A DNA stretch of 64,000 bases, from the NCBI RefSeq assembly GCF_014650035.1, contig NZ_BMUE01000008.1, positions 248,001 to 312,000 of the forward strand, in the 5' to 3' direction. The notes under the pieces are model-generated. The model saw nothing but the letters and a program-made list of their open reading frames with translations, was not told the DNA's origin and searched no databases. Positions 31,092-39,638 of this stretch are shown piece after piece. This DNA is from Streptomyces lucensis JCM 4490 (GTDB taxonomy: Bacteria > Actinomycetota > Actinomycetes > Streptomycetales > Streptomycetaceae). Position 1 is the first letter of the stretch; every line of letters starts with the position of its first letter. The translations under genes and the position numbers were made by a program.

Positions 31092-32234
31092 ATGAGCACT
31101 CACCACTTCCCCGTCGCGATCATCGGCGGAGGTCTCGGCGGTCTCACCGCCGCGCGCGTCCTGCAGGTCAGCGGCATCGAGTCGGCGATCTTCGAGCTGG
31201 AGTCGTCCGCGGCGGCCCGGACGCAGGGCGGGATGCTCGACATCCACGAGGAGAACGGGCAGGCGGCGCTGCACGCCGCCGGCCTCCACGACGAATTCGT
31301 CGAGATCGTCCATGAGGGCGGTCAGGCCATGAGGCTGCTGGGCCCGGACGGCACAGTGCACGTCTCGGCGGAGGACGACGGCTCCGGCGACCGGCCCGAG
31401 GTGGACCGTGGCGACCTGCGGGACCTGCTCCTGAACTCCCTGCCCGACGGCACGATCCACTGGGGCCGTATGGCCACCGGCGCGCGGGCGCTGGGCGACG
31501 GGCGTCACGAGGTGTCGTTCAGCGACGGCTCGGCCATCACCACCGACCTTCTGATCGGGGCCGACGGTGCCTGGTCACGTGTCCGGCCGCTGGTCTCGGA
31601 CGCCCGGCCCGCCTACACCGGCATCTCCTTCGTCGAGACGGATCTGTTCGAGGCCGACACCCGCCACCCGCGAAGCGCCGCGGTCGTCGGCGGCGGCTTC
31701 TTCATCTGCCTGGGTGACGAGCGCGGCTTCCTGGCACACCGGGAGTCCGACGGCAGCCTCCACGTCTACACGGCGCTCAAGGTCGACGAGGGCTGGCTGG
31801 ACACGGTCGACTTCACTGACCACACCGCCGCCAAAGCCGCGGTCCTCGCCCGCTTCGAGGGCTGGGACGAGGGGCTGCGCGGTCTGGTGGCAGATGCGGA
31901 GACGATGGCTCCGCGCCGCATCCACGCCCTGCCGGTGGGCCACCGCTGGGACCGCGTCCCGGGTGTGACACTGCTCGGTGACGCCGCCCATCTGATGTCC
32001 CCGTTCGCGGGCGAGGGCGCCAACCTGGCCATGTTCGACGGCGCTGAACTCGCAGGGGCGATCGCCGCCCACCGCGGCGACGCCGAGGCCGCCCTGGCCG
32101 TCTATGAGGCAGCGTTGTTCCAGCGCAGCGAGGCGGCCGCCGCCGAGTCCGCCGCCAACCTGGAGACGATGTTCGGCGAGCAGGGTCTGGCGCAGATGGC
32201 CGCCTTCTTCGGAACCGGTCCCGCGGCACGGTAG
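31092..32234 (+). CDS. FAD-dependent monooxygenase, TetX-like
   Basis: Class A flavoprotein hydroxylase of 380 residues. The N-terminal FAD-binding fold is 'VAIIGGGLGGLTAARVLQVS' (GxGxxG), the DG motif is 'LIGADGAWSRVRP', and the GD motif with pyrophosphate loop is 'VTLLGDAAHLMSPFAGEGAN' followed by LAM, a form typical of tetracycline-inactivating TetX-like enzymes and related aromatic hydroxylases. GGAG lies before ATG 31092. It is regulated, by context, by the upstream TetR protein through GAAC-N2-GTTC sites. Tetracycline as substrate is only one possibility; any inducing aromatic compound would fit. Confidence 0.9.
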   Translation: MSTHHFPVAIIGGGLGGLTAARVLQVSGIESAIFELESSAAARTQGGMLDIHEENGQAALHAAGLHDEFVEIVHEGGQAMRLLGPDGTVHVSAEDDGSGDRPEVDRGDLRDLLLNSLPDGTIHWGRMATGARALGDGRHEVSFSDGSAITTDLLIGADGAWSRVRPLVSDARPAYTGISFVETDLFEADTRHPRSAAVVGGGFFICLGDERGFLAHRESDGSLHVYTALKVDEGWLDTVDFTDHTAAKAAVLARFEGWDEGLRGLVADAETMAPRRIHALPVGHRWDRVPGVTLLGDAAHLMSPFAGEGANLAMFDGAELAGAIAAHRGDAEAALAVYEAALFQRSEAAAAESAANLETMFGEQGLAQMAAFFGTGPAAR

Positions 32235-32254
32235 GGCCGGCGCCGACTCCGGAC

Positions 32255-32806
32255 TCACCCGAGCGGCCCTGCGCGCCGACCGGGTGACGTGCGGCGGTGG
32301 TAGGAGCGTGCGGCGATGAACAGACCGATTCCCCACACCAGGAACTGGGGGATGCCGTAGACGACGATCCAGGGGCTGAAGATGCCGTCGTCGTCGAAGT
32401 CGGTGGCCAACTGCACAGTGGCCCACGCGGTGTACAGGAGCAGGAAGGCCGAGACTACGAAGGCGGTGCCGGCCAGCGATCGGTGCGGGACTCTGCGCCG
32501 CCCGAGGAACGGCGCCCAGCCCGGAAAGACCATCCCCCACGGCCGGACCAGGCTCATCGCCAGAACACCTGCTGCCAGGGCCAGACCGCTCAGTACGAGA
32601 AGATAGGGGCCGCCGCCGACCGCGTACCATTCCCGGAAGCGGTCCTCGTGAGCCCACAGGGGTATGCCCAGCGCCCAGGTCGCGTGCAGAGGAATGAACC
32701 CGAAGGTCGCGGAGACCACCGAGGCGTAGGCGGCTTGTACGGCTCGCCGAGACGGCGGTGGGACCTCCGTGGACGAGCCGGCTGGGCGGACGGTCAGTTC
32801 GGGCAC
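32255..32806 (-). CDS. Four-helix membrane protein of unknown function
   Basis: Membrane protein of 183 residues with hydrophobic helices at about residues 25-45 (AYASVVSATFGFIPLHATWA), 66-87 (YLLVLSGLALAAGVLAMSLV), 112-132 and 148-170 (WIVVYGIPQFLVWGIGLFIA), the third followed by an acidic loop TDFDDDG. I chose GTG 32806 because AGGAG lies 7 bases upstream; the frame is open to 32992, but that part is Arg/Pro-rich. No family is recognised. It is convergent with the flavin monooxygenase gene, with only 20 bp between the stops. Confidence 0.75.
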   Translation of the reverse strand: MPELTVRPAGSSTEVPPPSRRAVQAAYASVVSATFGFIPLHATWALGIPLWAHEDRFREWYAVGGGPYLLVLSGLALAAGVLAMSLVRPWGMVFPGWAPFLGRRRVPHRSLAGTAFVVSAFLLLYTAWATVQLATDFDDDGIFSPWIVVYGIPQFLVWGIGLFIAARSYHRRTSPGRRAGPLG

Positions 32807-33028
32807 GGGTGAACTCCTGGCGGGGAACGGCTGATCGTTTTCGAGAGCCACGGTCCCAGAGCGCTGCAGCCGAGCGCATCGAGCCGGAGTCGGACGATCG
32901 GTCGGCCTCCGATGTGACCTCGGCCGCCGGTCCTCTCCGCCGAGAGGGGGAAGCCGGGCCGCGGGCGCACCACTTCGGGCCTGACGTCCCATGAGTGCGA
33001 GCGAGGCAGTCGTCAGCCACCGCTTCGT

Positions 33029-34258
33029 TCACGGACCGGTGACCGTGCCACGTGGGTGATCGTCGCCGTCCCCCTCGGTGGCGACGAGGGAGGTGGACAG
33101 GAGCGTCGCGGCGGCCAGGCTGCCCCAGAGGGCGGCCGGGCCATGGGGTGCGAGGGCGGTGATGACCGCCGGGGAGACGGCGAGGCCGAAGCCCGAGGAG
33201 AGTTCGAAGCGGGCGAGTGCCCGCCCCAGGGCACGGGCGGGAGCGAGGTGCGTGACGAGCGCGGTGGCGCTCCCGGCATAGATGATCTCGCCGACGGTGC
33301 AGACCACGGACACCGTGGCGACGGCCGGGGCGCCCCAGCCGTCGCCCAGTGCCGTGACCGCCAGGAAGCCGAGGTAGGAGGCCGTGAGTACCACGCCGGC
33401 GACAGCCAGCGCCGTCTGGCGGGAGAAGCGGGACATCAGGACGGTGACCGGCACCTGGAGGATGACCACCAGCACCGTGTTGGCCACGAAGACGGCCGCC
33501 GACCACACCGGCGAAGCGTGCAGCTGTGTCACGAGGATGAGCGGGAGGGCGATCTCGGGGACGTTGAGACAGAAGACGTAGACCACGTTGGCGGCGAGCA
33601 GCGCGCGCAGCCGGGGGGCGGGCACGTCGCCGGTCTCCTTGCCCGAGCCGGTGGCCGCCGGCGCGTGCAGTCGGACCGACCAGGCCAGGACCGCCGCGGC
33701 AAGATAGGCGAGCCCGGTGACCGCCGCCAGCACCCGCAGTGCGGCGGTGCCACCCTCCAGAGTCACGGTGGCGATGAGCGCGCCCACGCCGAGTGCGGCG
33801 TTGCGCAGGGCGCGGCTCGCCGCGAGCGCGGTGTCGCGCTCCCGGCCGTGGACGACCGTGGTCACCAGAGCGGCGTGGGCGGCCGGCCAGGCCTGGTTGC
33901 CGATGCCGAGGAAGAGCGCCGCCACAGCGAACGGCCAGACATGCTCCGCCGGGGTGGCCAGCAGCAGCGCCACGCCGAGCACCCGTACCAGCATCGACGC
34001 CGCCACGACCGTGCTGCGTGCACCCCGGTCCAGCCATCGGCCCACCGCGGGCATGCACGCAAGGCCCGCGACCACGCCGGCCGTCATGGCGGTGCCGGTG
34101 ACCGGCGCGGGCAGTCTCAGCACCGTCACCCCGTACAGGAGCAGGAACGGGCGCAGCAGTCCGGTGCCGAGCGCGTCCACGGCCAGGGCGACGGCGTAGC
34201 GAGGGCCTCCGGACGCACGGACGAGTACGCGGGGCCGGATCTCGGTGGTGGTTGCCAT
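33029..34258 (-). CDS. MFS transporter divergent from a DUF5937/ArsR regulator
   Basis: Twelve-helix transporter of 409 residues: 'AVALAVDALGTGLLRPFLLL' is helix 1, 'GRWLDRGARSTVV' the motif A loop, and 'LARFELSSGFGLAVSPAVIT' a late helix. The start ATG 34258 follows directly from the intergenic operator region; an upstream in-frame start would run through the operator and is unlikely. Its promoter lies between it and the divergent regulator gene at 34359, with a 10-bp inverted repeat at 34298-34320. A drug or metabolite exporter controlled by that regulator is the simplest reading. Confidence 0.88.
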   Translation of the reverse strand: MATTTEIRPRVLVRASGGPRYAVALAVDALGTGLLRPFLLLYGVTVLRLPAPVTGTAMTAGVVAGLACMPAVGRWLDRGARSTVVAASMLVRVLGVALLLATPAEHVWPFAVAALFLGIGNQAWPAAHAALVTTVVHGRERDTALAASRALRNAALGVGALIATVTLEGGTAALRVLAAVTGLAYLAAAVLAWSVRLHAPAATGSGKETGDVPAPRLRALLAANVVYVFCLNVPEIALPLILVTQLHASPVWSAAVFVANTVLVVILQVPVTVLMSRFSRQTALAVAGVVLTASYLGFLAVTALGDGWGAPAVATVSVVCTVGEIIYAGSATALVTHLAPARALGRALARFELSSGFGLAVSPAVITALAPHGPAALWGSLAAATLLSTSLVATEGDGDDHPRGTVTGP

Positions 34259-34297
34259 GGCGTCAGACACTGCGGACAACCGGGCCGCGGGACACGT

Positions 34298-34320
34298 CGG
34301 TTGACGGGAACCGTCAACCG
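34298..34320. promoter_or_regulatory. Inverted repeat between the MFS and DUF5937-regulator genes
   Basis: CGGTTGACGG-GAA-CCGTCAACCG has perfect 10-bp arms and a 3-base centre, 40 bp from the MFS start and 39 bp from the regulator start. It is the obvious candidate operator for shared control of both divergent genes. Confidence 0.6.
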
Positions 34321-34358
34321 TCGGCGGTGATCGCCCTGGCGGCCGGGATGATGGCGGG

Positions 34359-35444
34359 ATGACGTTGAGGATCCACATCAGCGGTCTGCCGGCCGAACGG
34401 GTGCGGTTCGCCGCCTCCCCGCTGGCCGAGCTGACCGCGATGCTGCACGTGCTGGCCGAACCCGGGCATCATCCGCAACTGGCCGACTGGGCCGGGGACG
34501 TCTGGGCCGGGCTGGCGCCGGAGCTGGCCGAACGGCTCAGGGAGGCGGAGTTCCTCTGGCGTTCCTCGCAAGCGGACTTCCTGATCCCCGGCAGGCCCCG
34601 GCCGACGCTCGCCGAGGAGCTGGACGACGTGGACCGGATCGACGACGAGAAGTACGTGACCGCTGCGCTCGTCACCACGTGCGGCAGCAACCGGGTTCAC
34701 TTCGCCGGGGTGTCTCCGCTCACCGACGCGACCGCGCGCGAGCGTGCCCTGGACGTGGCCCAGGCCCGGGGCGCACTGCAAGAGGCCTTCGCGGAACGGC
34801 TGCTCGCGGACCCCGCCGCGGTGCGGGCGCGGGTGCGTGACACCCTGGAGCAGTGCGCCACGGCGTTCTTCGACTCCGCCTGGACGGGCGTCGCCGTCCG
34901 GCTCGCCACCGACCTGCGGCTGAAGAACCACCTGCTCAAGCGCCAGGGCGTCGGTGCGGCGCTCGCCTCGGTGTCCGGCGCGGTCACCCTGGCACCGGAC
35001 GGCGACTGGATCGTCGTGGACAAGCTGCAGGACAAGGCGACGGCCGCCCGCGGCGGCGGAGTCACCTTCATCCCCAGTGTCTTCGGCCGCCCGCACCTGG
35101 TGGCGGTCCACGCGCCCGGGTGGCAACCGGTCGTGCAGTATCCCGTCATCGAGCCGAATCCGTCGAAGCCGGTGCCGTTGGAGACGATGACGCTGCGGCT
35201 GGAAGCGCTCGCCCATCCGATACGGCTGCGGCTGCTGCGCACCCTGGCCCGCGGTCCGCACACCACCGGCGAGCTGGCCCACGCCTGGGAGCTGTCGCCC
35301 CCGGAGGTCTCCCGCCATCTGGCCGTCCTGCGCCGCGCCGGCCTGCTCACCGCCCGGCGGCAGGGCCGCTACGTCCGCCACACCCTCAACCTGTCCGACC
35401 TGACGGCACTGGGCACCGACCTGCTGGCGGCCGTCCTAAGGTGA
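34359..35444 (+). CDS. DUF5937 / ArsR-type winged-helix regulator
   Basis: Transcription factor of 361 residues. The N-terminal ~260 residues match the DUF5937 pattern seen in actinobacterial regulators (LRIHISGLPAERVRFAASPL, ELTAMLHVLAEPGHHPQLAD, and later 'FIPSVFGRPHLVAVHAPGWQ'). The last ~95 residues are an ArsR winged helix: 'LEALAHPIRLRLLRTLARGP', 'TTGELAHAWELSPPEVSRHL' and 'GLLTARRQGRYVRHTLN'. The putative ligand-binding part lies before the HTH, which is characteristic. It is divergent from an MFS transporter with a 10-bp inverted repeat between them, so it probably controls that exporter and itself. Confidence 0.88.
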   Translation: MTLRIHISGLPAERVRFAASPLAELTAMLHVLAEPGHHPQLADWAGDVWAGLAPELAERLREAEFLWRSSQADFLIPGRPRPTLAEELDDVDRIDDEKYVTAALVTTCGSNRVHFAGVSPLTDATARERALDVAQARGALQEAFAERLLADPAAVRARVRDTLEQCATAFFDSAWTGVAVRLATDLRLKNHLLKRQGVGAALASVSGAVTLAPDGDWIVVDKLQDKATAARGGGVTFIPSVFGRPHLVAVHAPGWQPVVQYPVIEPNPSKPVPLETMTLRLEALAHPIRLRLLRTLARGPHTTGELAHAWELSPPEVSRHLAVLRRAGLLTARRQGRYVRHTLNLSDLTALGTDLLAAVLR

Positions 35445-35685
35445 ACGGCCCGGACGCACGGACCATGCGCGTAGGGCGGTCCGCCGACGGAGTCGGCCCG
35501 TGTGACGCGCGCACGGTGGCCGGCACGCCTACCCGCGCGGGGTCTCTGACGCGCCGGCCGCTTCGGAGCCTTCGCGGCGAACACGCTCGGCCCCGTGATC
35601 GGAAACGGACACGGCGGCAACCGGACCCGCGTCATCGACAGCGTCCGAGGACCGCGCTGACCAGAGGGGGTGACGCCCTGGCCGT

Positions 35686-37170
35686 TCAGCCTCGGGGCAG
35701 CAGGAGGCGGGACAGGGCGGCGGTGGCGAGGAGGAGGGCGGCGACGGCGAGCAGGCCGATGCGCATGCCCGGGAGGGAGAAGCCCGCGCCGGTGTCGGAG
35801 AGCAGGCCGCCGAAGAGGGCGACGGCGAGCGCGCCTCCGGTCTGGCGGAACGAGTTGAGCAGTCCCGACGCCGTCCCCGCACGCTCGCCCGGGACGGCGT
35901 CCATCAGCAGCGCCGTCAGCGCGGGCACCGCGAGCGCTCCGCCCACGCTCAGCGGCAGCAGCAGGACGAGCACCAGCCACGCCGGGGTGTGCGCGGCCAG
36001 CGGCAGCATGGCCAGCATCGCCGCCACGAACACCAGCTGGCCGGCGACGATGACCGGCCGCCGCCCGATCCGCTCCGCCAGCCGCGGCGACACCAGGTTG
36101 GTCGCCGTCACCACGGCGGACATCGGCACGAACATCAGTCCGGCCGTGATCCCCGACATCCCGCGCAGCTGCTGGTAGTACAGCCCGAGGACGAAGATGC
36201 CGCCGTAGAAGGCCGCGTTGACGGCGAAGCCGACCGCCAGCGGGACGGCCACCCGGCGGTCCGTCAGCATGTGCAGCGGGACCATGGGCTGGCGGTGCCG
36301 GGCCTCCACCACGCGGAAGGCGCACGCGGAGGCGACGGCGAGCGCGGCGGCGGCGAGCACGGGGCCGCTGGTCCAGCCCAGGTGACCGCCCTCGATCACC
36401 GCGAAGGCCAGCCCGGCCAGGGCCAGTACGGCGGTGAGCTGGCCCGCGCCGTCCACCGCGGCGGGCCGGCGTGCGGAGCGCGACACCCTGACCAGCAGGA
36501 CCAGGATCGCCGCACCCACCGGGATGTTGAGCAGGAACACCGCCCGCCAGCCGGCCGTTTCGGTGAGCAGCCCGCCCAGTACCGGTCCCGCGGCCATCGC
36601 CACCGAACCACCGACCGTCCACAGCGCGATGGCCCGGGCACGCGCCCGTGCGTCCTCGTAGGCCTGCCGGATCAAGGCCAGCGAGGCCGGCATCACGACC
36701 GCCGCGGCGGCGCCCTGGGCCACGCGCGCGCCGACCAGCACGCCGATGCCGGGCGCCAGCGCGCAGCCGAGGGATGCGAGGGTGAACAGGGCCACGCCCC
36801 AGGCGTAGGCGCGGCGGGCACCCGCACGGTCGGCGAGGGCTCCGGCGGACAGCATGAGGGCCGCGAACATCAGGGTGTACGCGTCCACCACCCACTGCAG
36901 GGCGGTCATCCGGCCGCTGAGGGACTTCCCTATCGCGGGCAGGGCGATGTTGACGGCCGACACGTCGATCGTGATCACCGTGAAGCCGAGCAGCGATGCG
37001 ACCAGCGCGACACCGCCGCGCCGTGGCACGGTGAAGGCGTCGCCGGGTGGCGCGGCCGGCAGCGGCCGGTGTGGCCGTCGTCGCCACGGCGCGGGCGCCG
37101 AGGACCGTTCACCGTGCCCGTGGGCGGGCGCGTTGGACGCCGACGTGGGAAGGACTGGAGTGGACCGCAC
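35686..37170 (-). CDS. DHA2-family (14-helix) MFS drug transporter
   Basis: Proton-driven multidrug exporter of 494 residues. After a Pro/Arg-rich N-terminus of about 50 residues come 14 predicted helices; 'LLGFTVITIDVSAVNIALPA' is helix 1 with the DHA2 Asp, 'QWVVDAYTLMFAALMLSAGA' helix 2 followed by motif A 'LADRAGARRAYAWG', and 'GPVLGGLLTETAGWRAVFLL' motif C, typical of antiporters. I chose GTG 37170 because GAGGAG lies 6 bases upstream. It is divergent from an HTH regulator gene at 37405, probably its repressor or activator. Confidence 0.9.
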   Translation of the reverse strand: MRSTPVLPTSASNAPAHGHGERSSAPAPWRRRPHRPLPAAPPGDAFTVPRRGGVALVASLLGFTVITIDVSAVNIALPAIGKSLSGRMTALQWVVDAYTLMFAALMLSAGALADRAGARRAYAWGVALFTLASLGCALAPGIGVLVGARVAQGAAAAVVMPASLALIRQAYEDARARARAIALWTVGGSVAMAAGPVLGGLLTETAGWRAVFLLNIPVGAAILVLLVRVSRSARRPAAVDGAGQLTAVLALAGLAFAVIEGGHLGWTSGPVLAAAALAVASACAFRVVEARHRQPMVPLHMLTDRRVAVPLAVGFAVNAAFYGGIFVLGLYYQQLRGMSGITAGLMFVPMSAVVTATNLVSPRLAERIGRRPVIVAGQLVFVAAMLAMLPLAAHTPAWLVLVLLLPLSVGGALAVPALTALLMDAVPGERAGTASGLLNSFRQTGGALAVALFGGLLSDTGAGFSLPGMRIGLLAVAALLLATAALSRLLLPRG

Positions 37171-37229
37171 GGGGAACTCCTCTGTAGAACTGCGGAACTG
37201 ACGGCGGATCGGGTAAGCGGCGGGCGGCG

Positions 37230-37337
37230 CCGGTCTGCCGGGACGCGGACCTGTGCCTCGCACTCCCTGGGCCCGGCGGCCGGGCCGCCCGCTGCGGAAA
37301 CAACTCTGCGCCGCCGCGTGGCCGCGTGGCAGACCGG
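37230..37337. promoter_or_regulatory. Widely spaced inverted repeat between the DHA2 transporter and HTH regulator genes
   Basis: CCGGTCTGCC (37230-37239) recurs as its reverse complement GGCAGACCGG (37328-37337), 98 bp apart start to start, one copy near each divergent promoter. It may be a pair of regulator half-sites, or chance in GC-rich DNA. Confidence 0.25.
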
Positions 37338-37404
37338 GCCGTTCCCGGGGTGCGGCGTTCCAGGCCCTGACAGGACCCCCCACGTTCCCGGTACACCTGC
37401 CACA

Positions 37405-38313
37405 ATGGGCCGAATGGCACCAGCAGACGCACGGGGCACCGAGCTCGGTAGATATCTGAAGGCCCGCAGGGCACAGGTCCGCCCGCAGGACGTCGGCCTC
37501 CCAGCGGGCGCGGGACTGCGCCGTACCCCCGGGCTGCGCAGGGAAGAACTGGCCGCGCTGGCCGGAGTGAGCGTCGACTACTACATCCGCCTGGAGCGCG
37601 GCCGGGAGACCAACCCCTCCCCCGCCGTCGTGGACGCGCTCGGCCGCGCGCTGCGGCTGCGCGGCGACGCATACGAACGTCTGCACGAGCTGGTGGAGCT
37701 GGCCTCCGGCCGGATCGGTGAACTGCCCGCCTCCGCGGATCACACCGTCCGCGACTCGGTGCTGCGGATGCTGGAGTCGGTGCGTCCGCTGCCCGCCTAC
37801 GTGGTGAGCCGCCACAACCGCGTACTCGCCGCGAACCCGCCCGGCAGGCGCCTGCTGCCCGGACTCTGGGACTGGCCGCAGGAACAGCGCAACCTGACCC
37901 GCTACCTCTTCCTCCACCCCGTCGGCCGCACGCTCTATCACCCGTGGGAGGAAACGGTCGCGCTCTCCGTGGCGCACCTGCGGGCGGTCGCCGGAGGCGA
38001 CCCGGACGACCCCGAACTGACCGCGCTGGTCGGCGAACTGACGTTGAAGTCGCCGGAGTTCACGCGGCTTTGGGAGCGGTACGACGTGTGCGAACGCGGC
38101 GGCGGCCAGAAGTCCTTCCGGCACCCGAGAGTCGGACCCATGACCCTGACATACGAGGTCATGCGTCTGGCCCGCACGGGCGGCCAGCGCATGGTGGTCT
38201 ACCAAGCGGCCCCGGGCACCCCGGACGAGAAGGCCATGCTCCGCCTGGACCTGGCGGACGTCCGACCGGAGCCGGCGGCCTCGGATCTCGTGGAGCTGCG
38301 CGAGGGGGCTTGA
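37405..38313 (+). CDS. XRE-type regulator with MmyB-like ligand-binding domain
   Basis: Transcription factor of 302 residues. The N-terminal HTH reads 'TPGLRREELAALAGVSVDYY' followed by IRLERGRETNPS; the C-terminal ~200 residues are the MmyB-like PAS-type domain (LPAYVVSRHNRVLAANPPGR, HPVGRTLYHPWEETV, SPEFTRLWERYDV, GPMTLTYEVMRLARTGGQRM). This architecture is very frequent in actinobacteria, and such genes commonly regulate an adjacent oxidoreductase or exporter; here the divergent DHA2 transporter is the natural target. ATG 37405 and ATG 37414 are both possible; neither has a good ribosome binding site. Confidence 0.9.
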   Translation: MGRMAPADARGTELGRYLKARRAQVRPQDVGLPAGAGLRRTPGLRREELAALAGVSVDYYIRLERGRETNPSPAVVDALGRALRLRGDAYERLHELVELASGRIGELPASADHTVRDSVLRMLESVRPLPAYVVSRHNRVLAANPPGRRLLPGLWDWPQEQRNLTRYLFLHPVGRTLYHPWEETVALSVAHLRAVAGGDPDDPELTALVGELTLKSPEFTRLWERYDVCERGGGQKSFRHPRVGPMTLTYEVMRLARTGGQRMVVYQAAPGTPDEKAMLRLDLADVRPEPAASDLVELREGA

Positions 38314-38349
38314 GCGGGGCCGGTGACGGTTCGGCACCGGCCCCGCTCA
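38311..38349. terminator. Strong bidirectional terminator hairpin
   Basis: TGAGCGGGGCCGGTG (38311-38325) pairs perfectly with CACCGGCCCCGCTCA (38335-38349): a 15-bp stem with a 9-base loop. The left arm begins with the stop codon of the HTH regulator gene, and the right end lies 9 bp from the stop of the convergent small membrane protein gene, so it can serve both. Confidence 0.75.
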
Positions 38350-38358
38350 GGACGCGGG

Positions 38359-38526
38359 TCAGCGTCTGCGGGCCCAGCCGGCTCCTATTCCGGCCACGTG
38401 CAGGGCCAGGGCAGTCAGCCCCAGCAGCATCACGTTCGTCGAGGAAAAGACATCGTTGGTGCTGAGATCCGCCGCGTTGATCAGGAACGAAACGAAGAAC
38501 AGCACTGCCGCGACCATGCCAAGCAT
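38359..38526 (-). CDS. Small two-helix membrane protein (55 aa)
   Basis: Begins MLGMVAAVLFFVSFLINAAD (helix 1), has a short polar loop (LSTNDVFSST), then helix 2 'NVMLLGLTALALHVAGIGAG' and a basic end (WARRR). An excellent ribosome binding site (GAGGAG, spacing 8) fixes ATG 38526. Short hydrophobic proteins like this are common and mostly uncharacterised in streptomycetes. It is convergent with the HTH regulator gene across a strong hairpin. Confidence 0.72.
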   Translation of the reverse strand: MLGMVAAVLFFVSFLINAADLSTNDVFSSTNVMLLGLTALALHVAGIGAGWARRR

Positions 38527-38697
38527 GAAACGAGCTCCTCTCACAGGGGGTGAAGCCCGTATGCCCGGCCGGGGGCCGAGCAGACGTGCAAACGGCGGCC
38601 GGAGCTGTGGGAGCCACGACGACCTTCCCCCTTCACCCTCCGCACGGTTGCCGCAGGCCCTGCCGAGGAGGCGCGCACCACGCCGACGAGGGAGCGG

Positions 38698-39243
38698 TCA
38701 GGCGTCCCTCCGGAGGAAGGAATACGTGAACACGTCCCGGAGTTCGCCTCCCACCGGCTGCCGGCTCCTCAGGAGCCCCTCGCGCTGGAACCCGACCCGC
38801 TCAGCTGTCTTCAAGGACGCCGTGTTCCAGGGTTCCACGTGCAGTTCGAGGCGCGGGATCCCCAGCTCGTCGACGGCCCATCGGACCACCGCGGCCAGTC
38901 CGGCCTCGGCCACCCTGCGCCCGCAGGCCGACTTGACGACCCAGTAGCCCAGTGACGCACGTCCTTCACCGACGTTCCTCAGCCACAGACCGACGGTGCC
39001 CACCGGCGTGCCGTCCTCAGCCACGATCACGAAGGGGTAGCCGGCTCCCGTGGCAGCGCGTCCCCACTGACGCTCGATGAAGGCGACGCCCTCCGCTCTG
39101 GAGTACCGCGCCGGCACCGTCGTGATCAACGGAATGTAGTCGTCCTGGGAGGCTTCGCGAACGAGTTCCAGATCGGCAAGACACCACGGCCGGAGGGTGA
39201 GACCTTCGTCCGTGGTGAGCTCGGGCACCTTCAGCGATTCCAT
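38698..39243 (-). CDS. GNAT acetyltransferase, RimJ/RimL type
   Basis: Cytoplasmic acetyltransferase of 181 residues. 'LTTDEGLTLRPWCLADLELV' is the opening strand-helix, 'YWVVKSACGRRVAEAGLAAV' covers the acetyl-CoA-binding region (with Ala-Cys-Gly-Arg-Arg in place of the usual RGxGxG/A), and 'RLELHVEPWNTASLKTAERV' followed by GFQREGLLR is the RimJ/RimL-type closing block. The acceptor is probably a protein N-terminus or small amine, but cannot be told. ATG 39243 is the natural start. It stands alone. Confidence 0.88.
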   Translation of the reverse strand: MESLKVPELTTDEGLTLRPWCLADLELVREASQDDYIPLITTVPARYSRAEGVAFIERQWGRAATGAGYPFVIVAEDGTPVGTVGLWLRNVGEGRASLGYWVVKSACGRRVAEAGLAAVVRWAVDELGIPRLELHVEPWNTASLKTAERVGFQREGLLRSRQPVGGELRDVFTYSFLRRDA

Positions 39244-39329
39244 AGCCGTATGCTGCCGCTCCCCCGAGTCGCACGCACCTGAGTATCGGATCGGCTCGCG
39301 GACCGTGGTCATTCGGCCGCAGCGAGCGT

Positions 39330-39587
39330 TCAGTCCCCCTCCGCGGGCCGGTGGGCCGCCTCGTCCGGTCCGGAGGTCTCCTCCGTGTGTTCCCGCTCGT
39401 CCCCGGGCCTGTCGGCGAGTTCGCGCATGCGGCGGTGGACCGCCTCGCGCAGGCTCTCTGCGCGAGGCCCGGTCGGTGCCGGAGCGCCGGGCGCGGCGGC
39501 GCCGGCTGTGAGCTGGTCGTCGATCACTTCCCGCGGCTCGTCCGCGTGGTCCGCGTGGTCCTCGCCGTGCTTGCCGTCTCCGGTCAT
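39330..39587 (-). CDS. Small acidic hydrophilic protein
   Basis: Protein of 85 residues, rich in Glu, Asp, His and Pro (MTGDGKHGEDHADHADEPRE), with one amphipathic helix (ESLREAVHRRMRELADRP) and disordered ends. No signal, membrane helix or known motif. The ATG start and composition are reasonable for a streptomycete hypothetical protein, but it could be a chance frame in GC-rich DNA. Confidence 0.45.
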   Translation of the reverse strand: MTGDGKHGEDHADHADEPREVIDDQLTAGAAAPGAPAPTGPRAESLREAVHRRMRELADRPGDEREHTEETSGPDEAAHRPAEGD

Positions 39588-39638
39588 GGTGTGCCCTCCG
39601 TCCCGGTCGGGCCGATGCTGGGGCTGCTGACCATTGTC

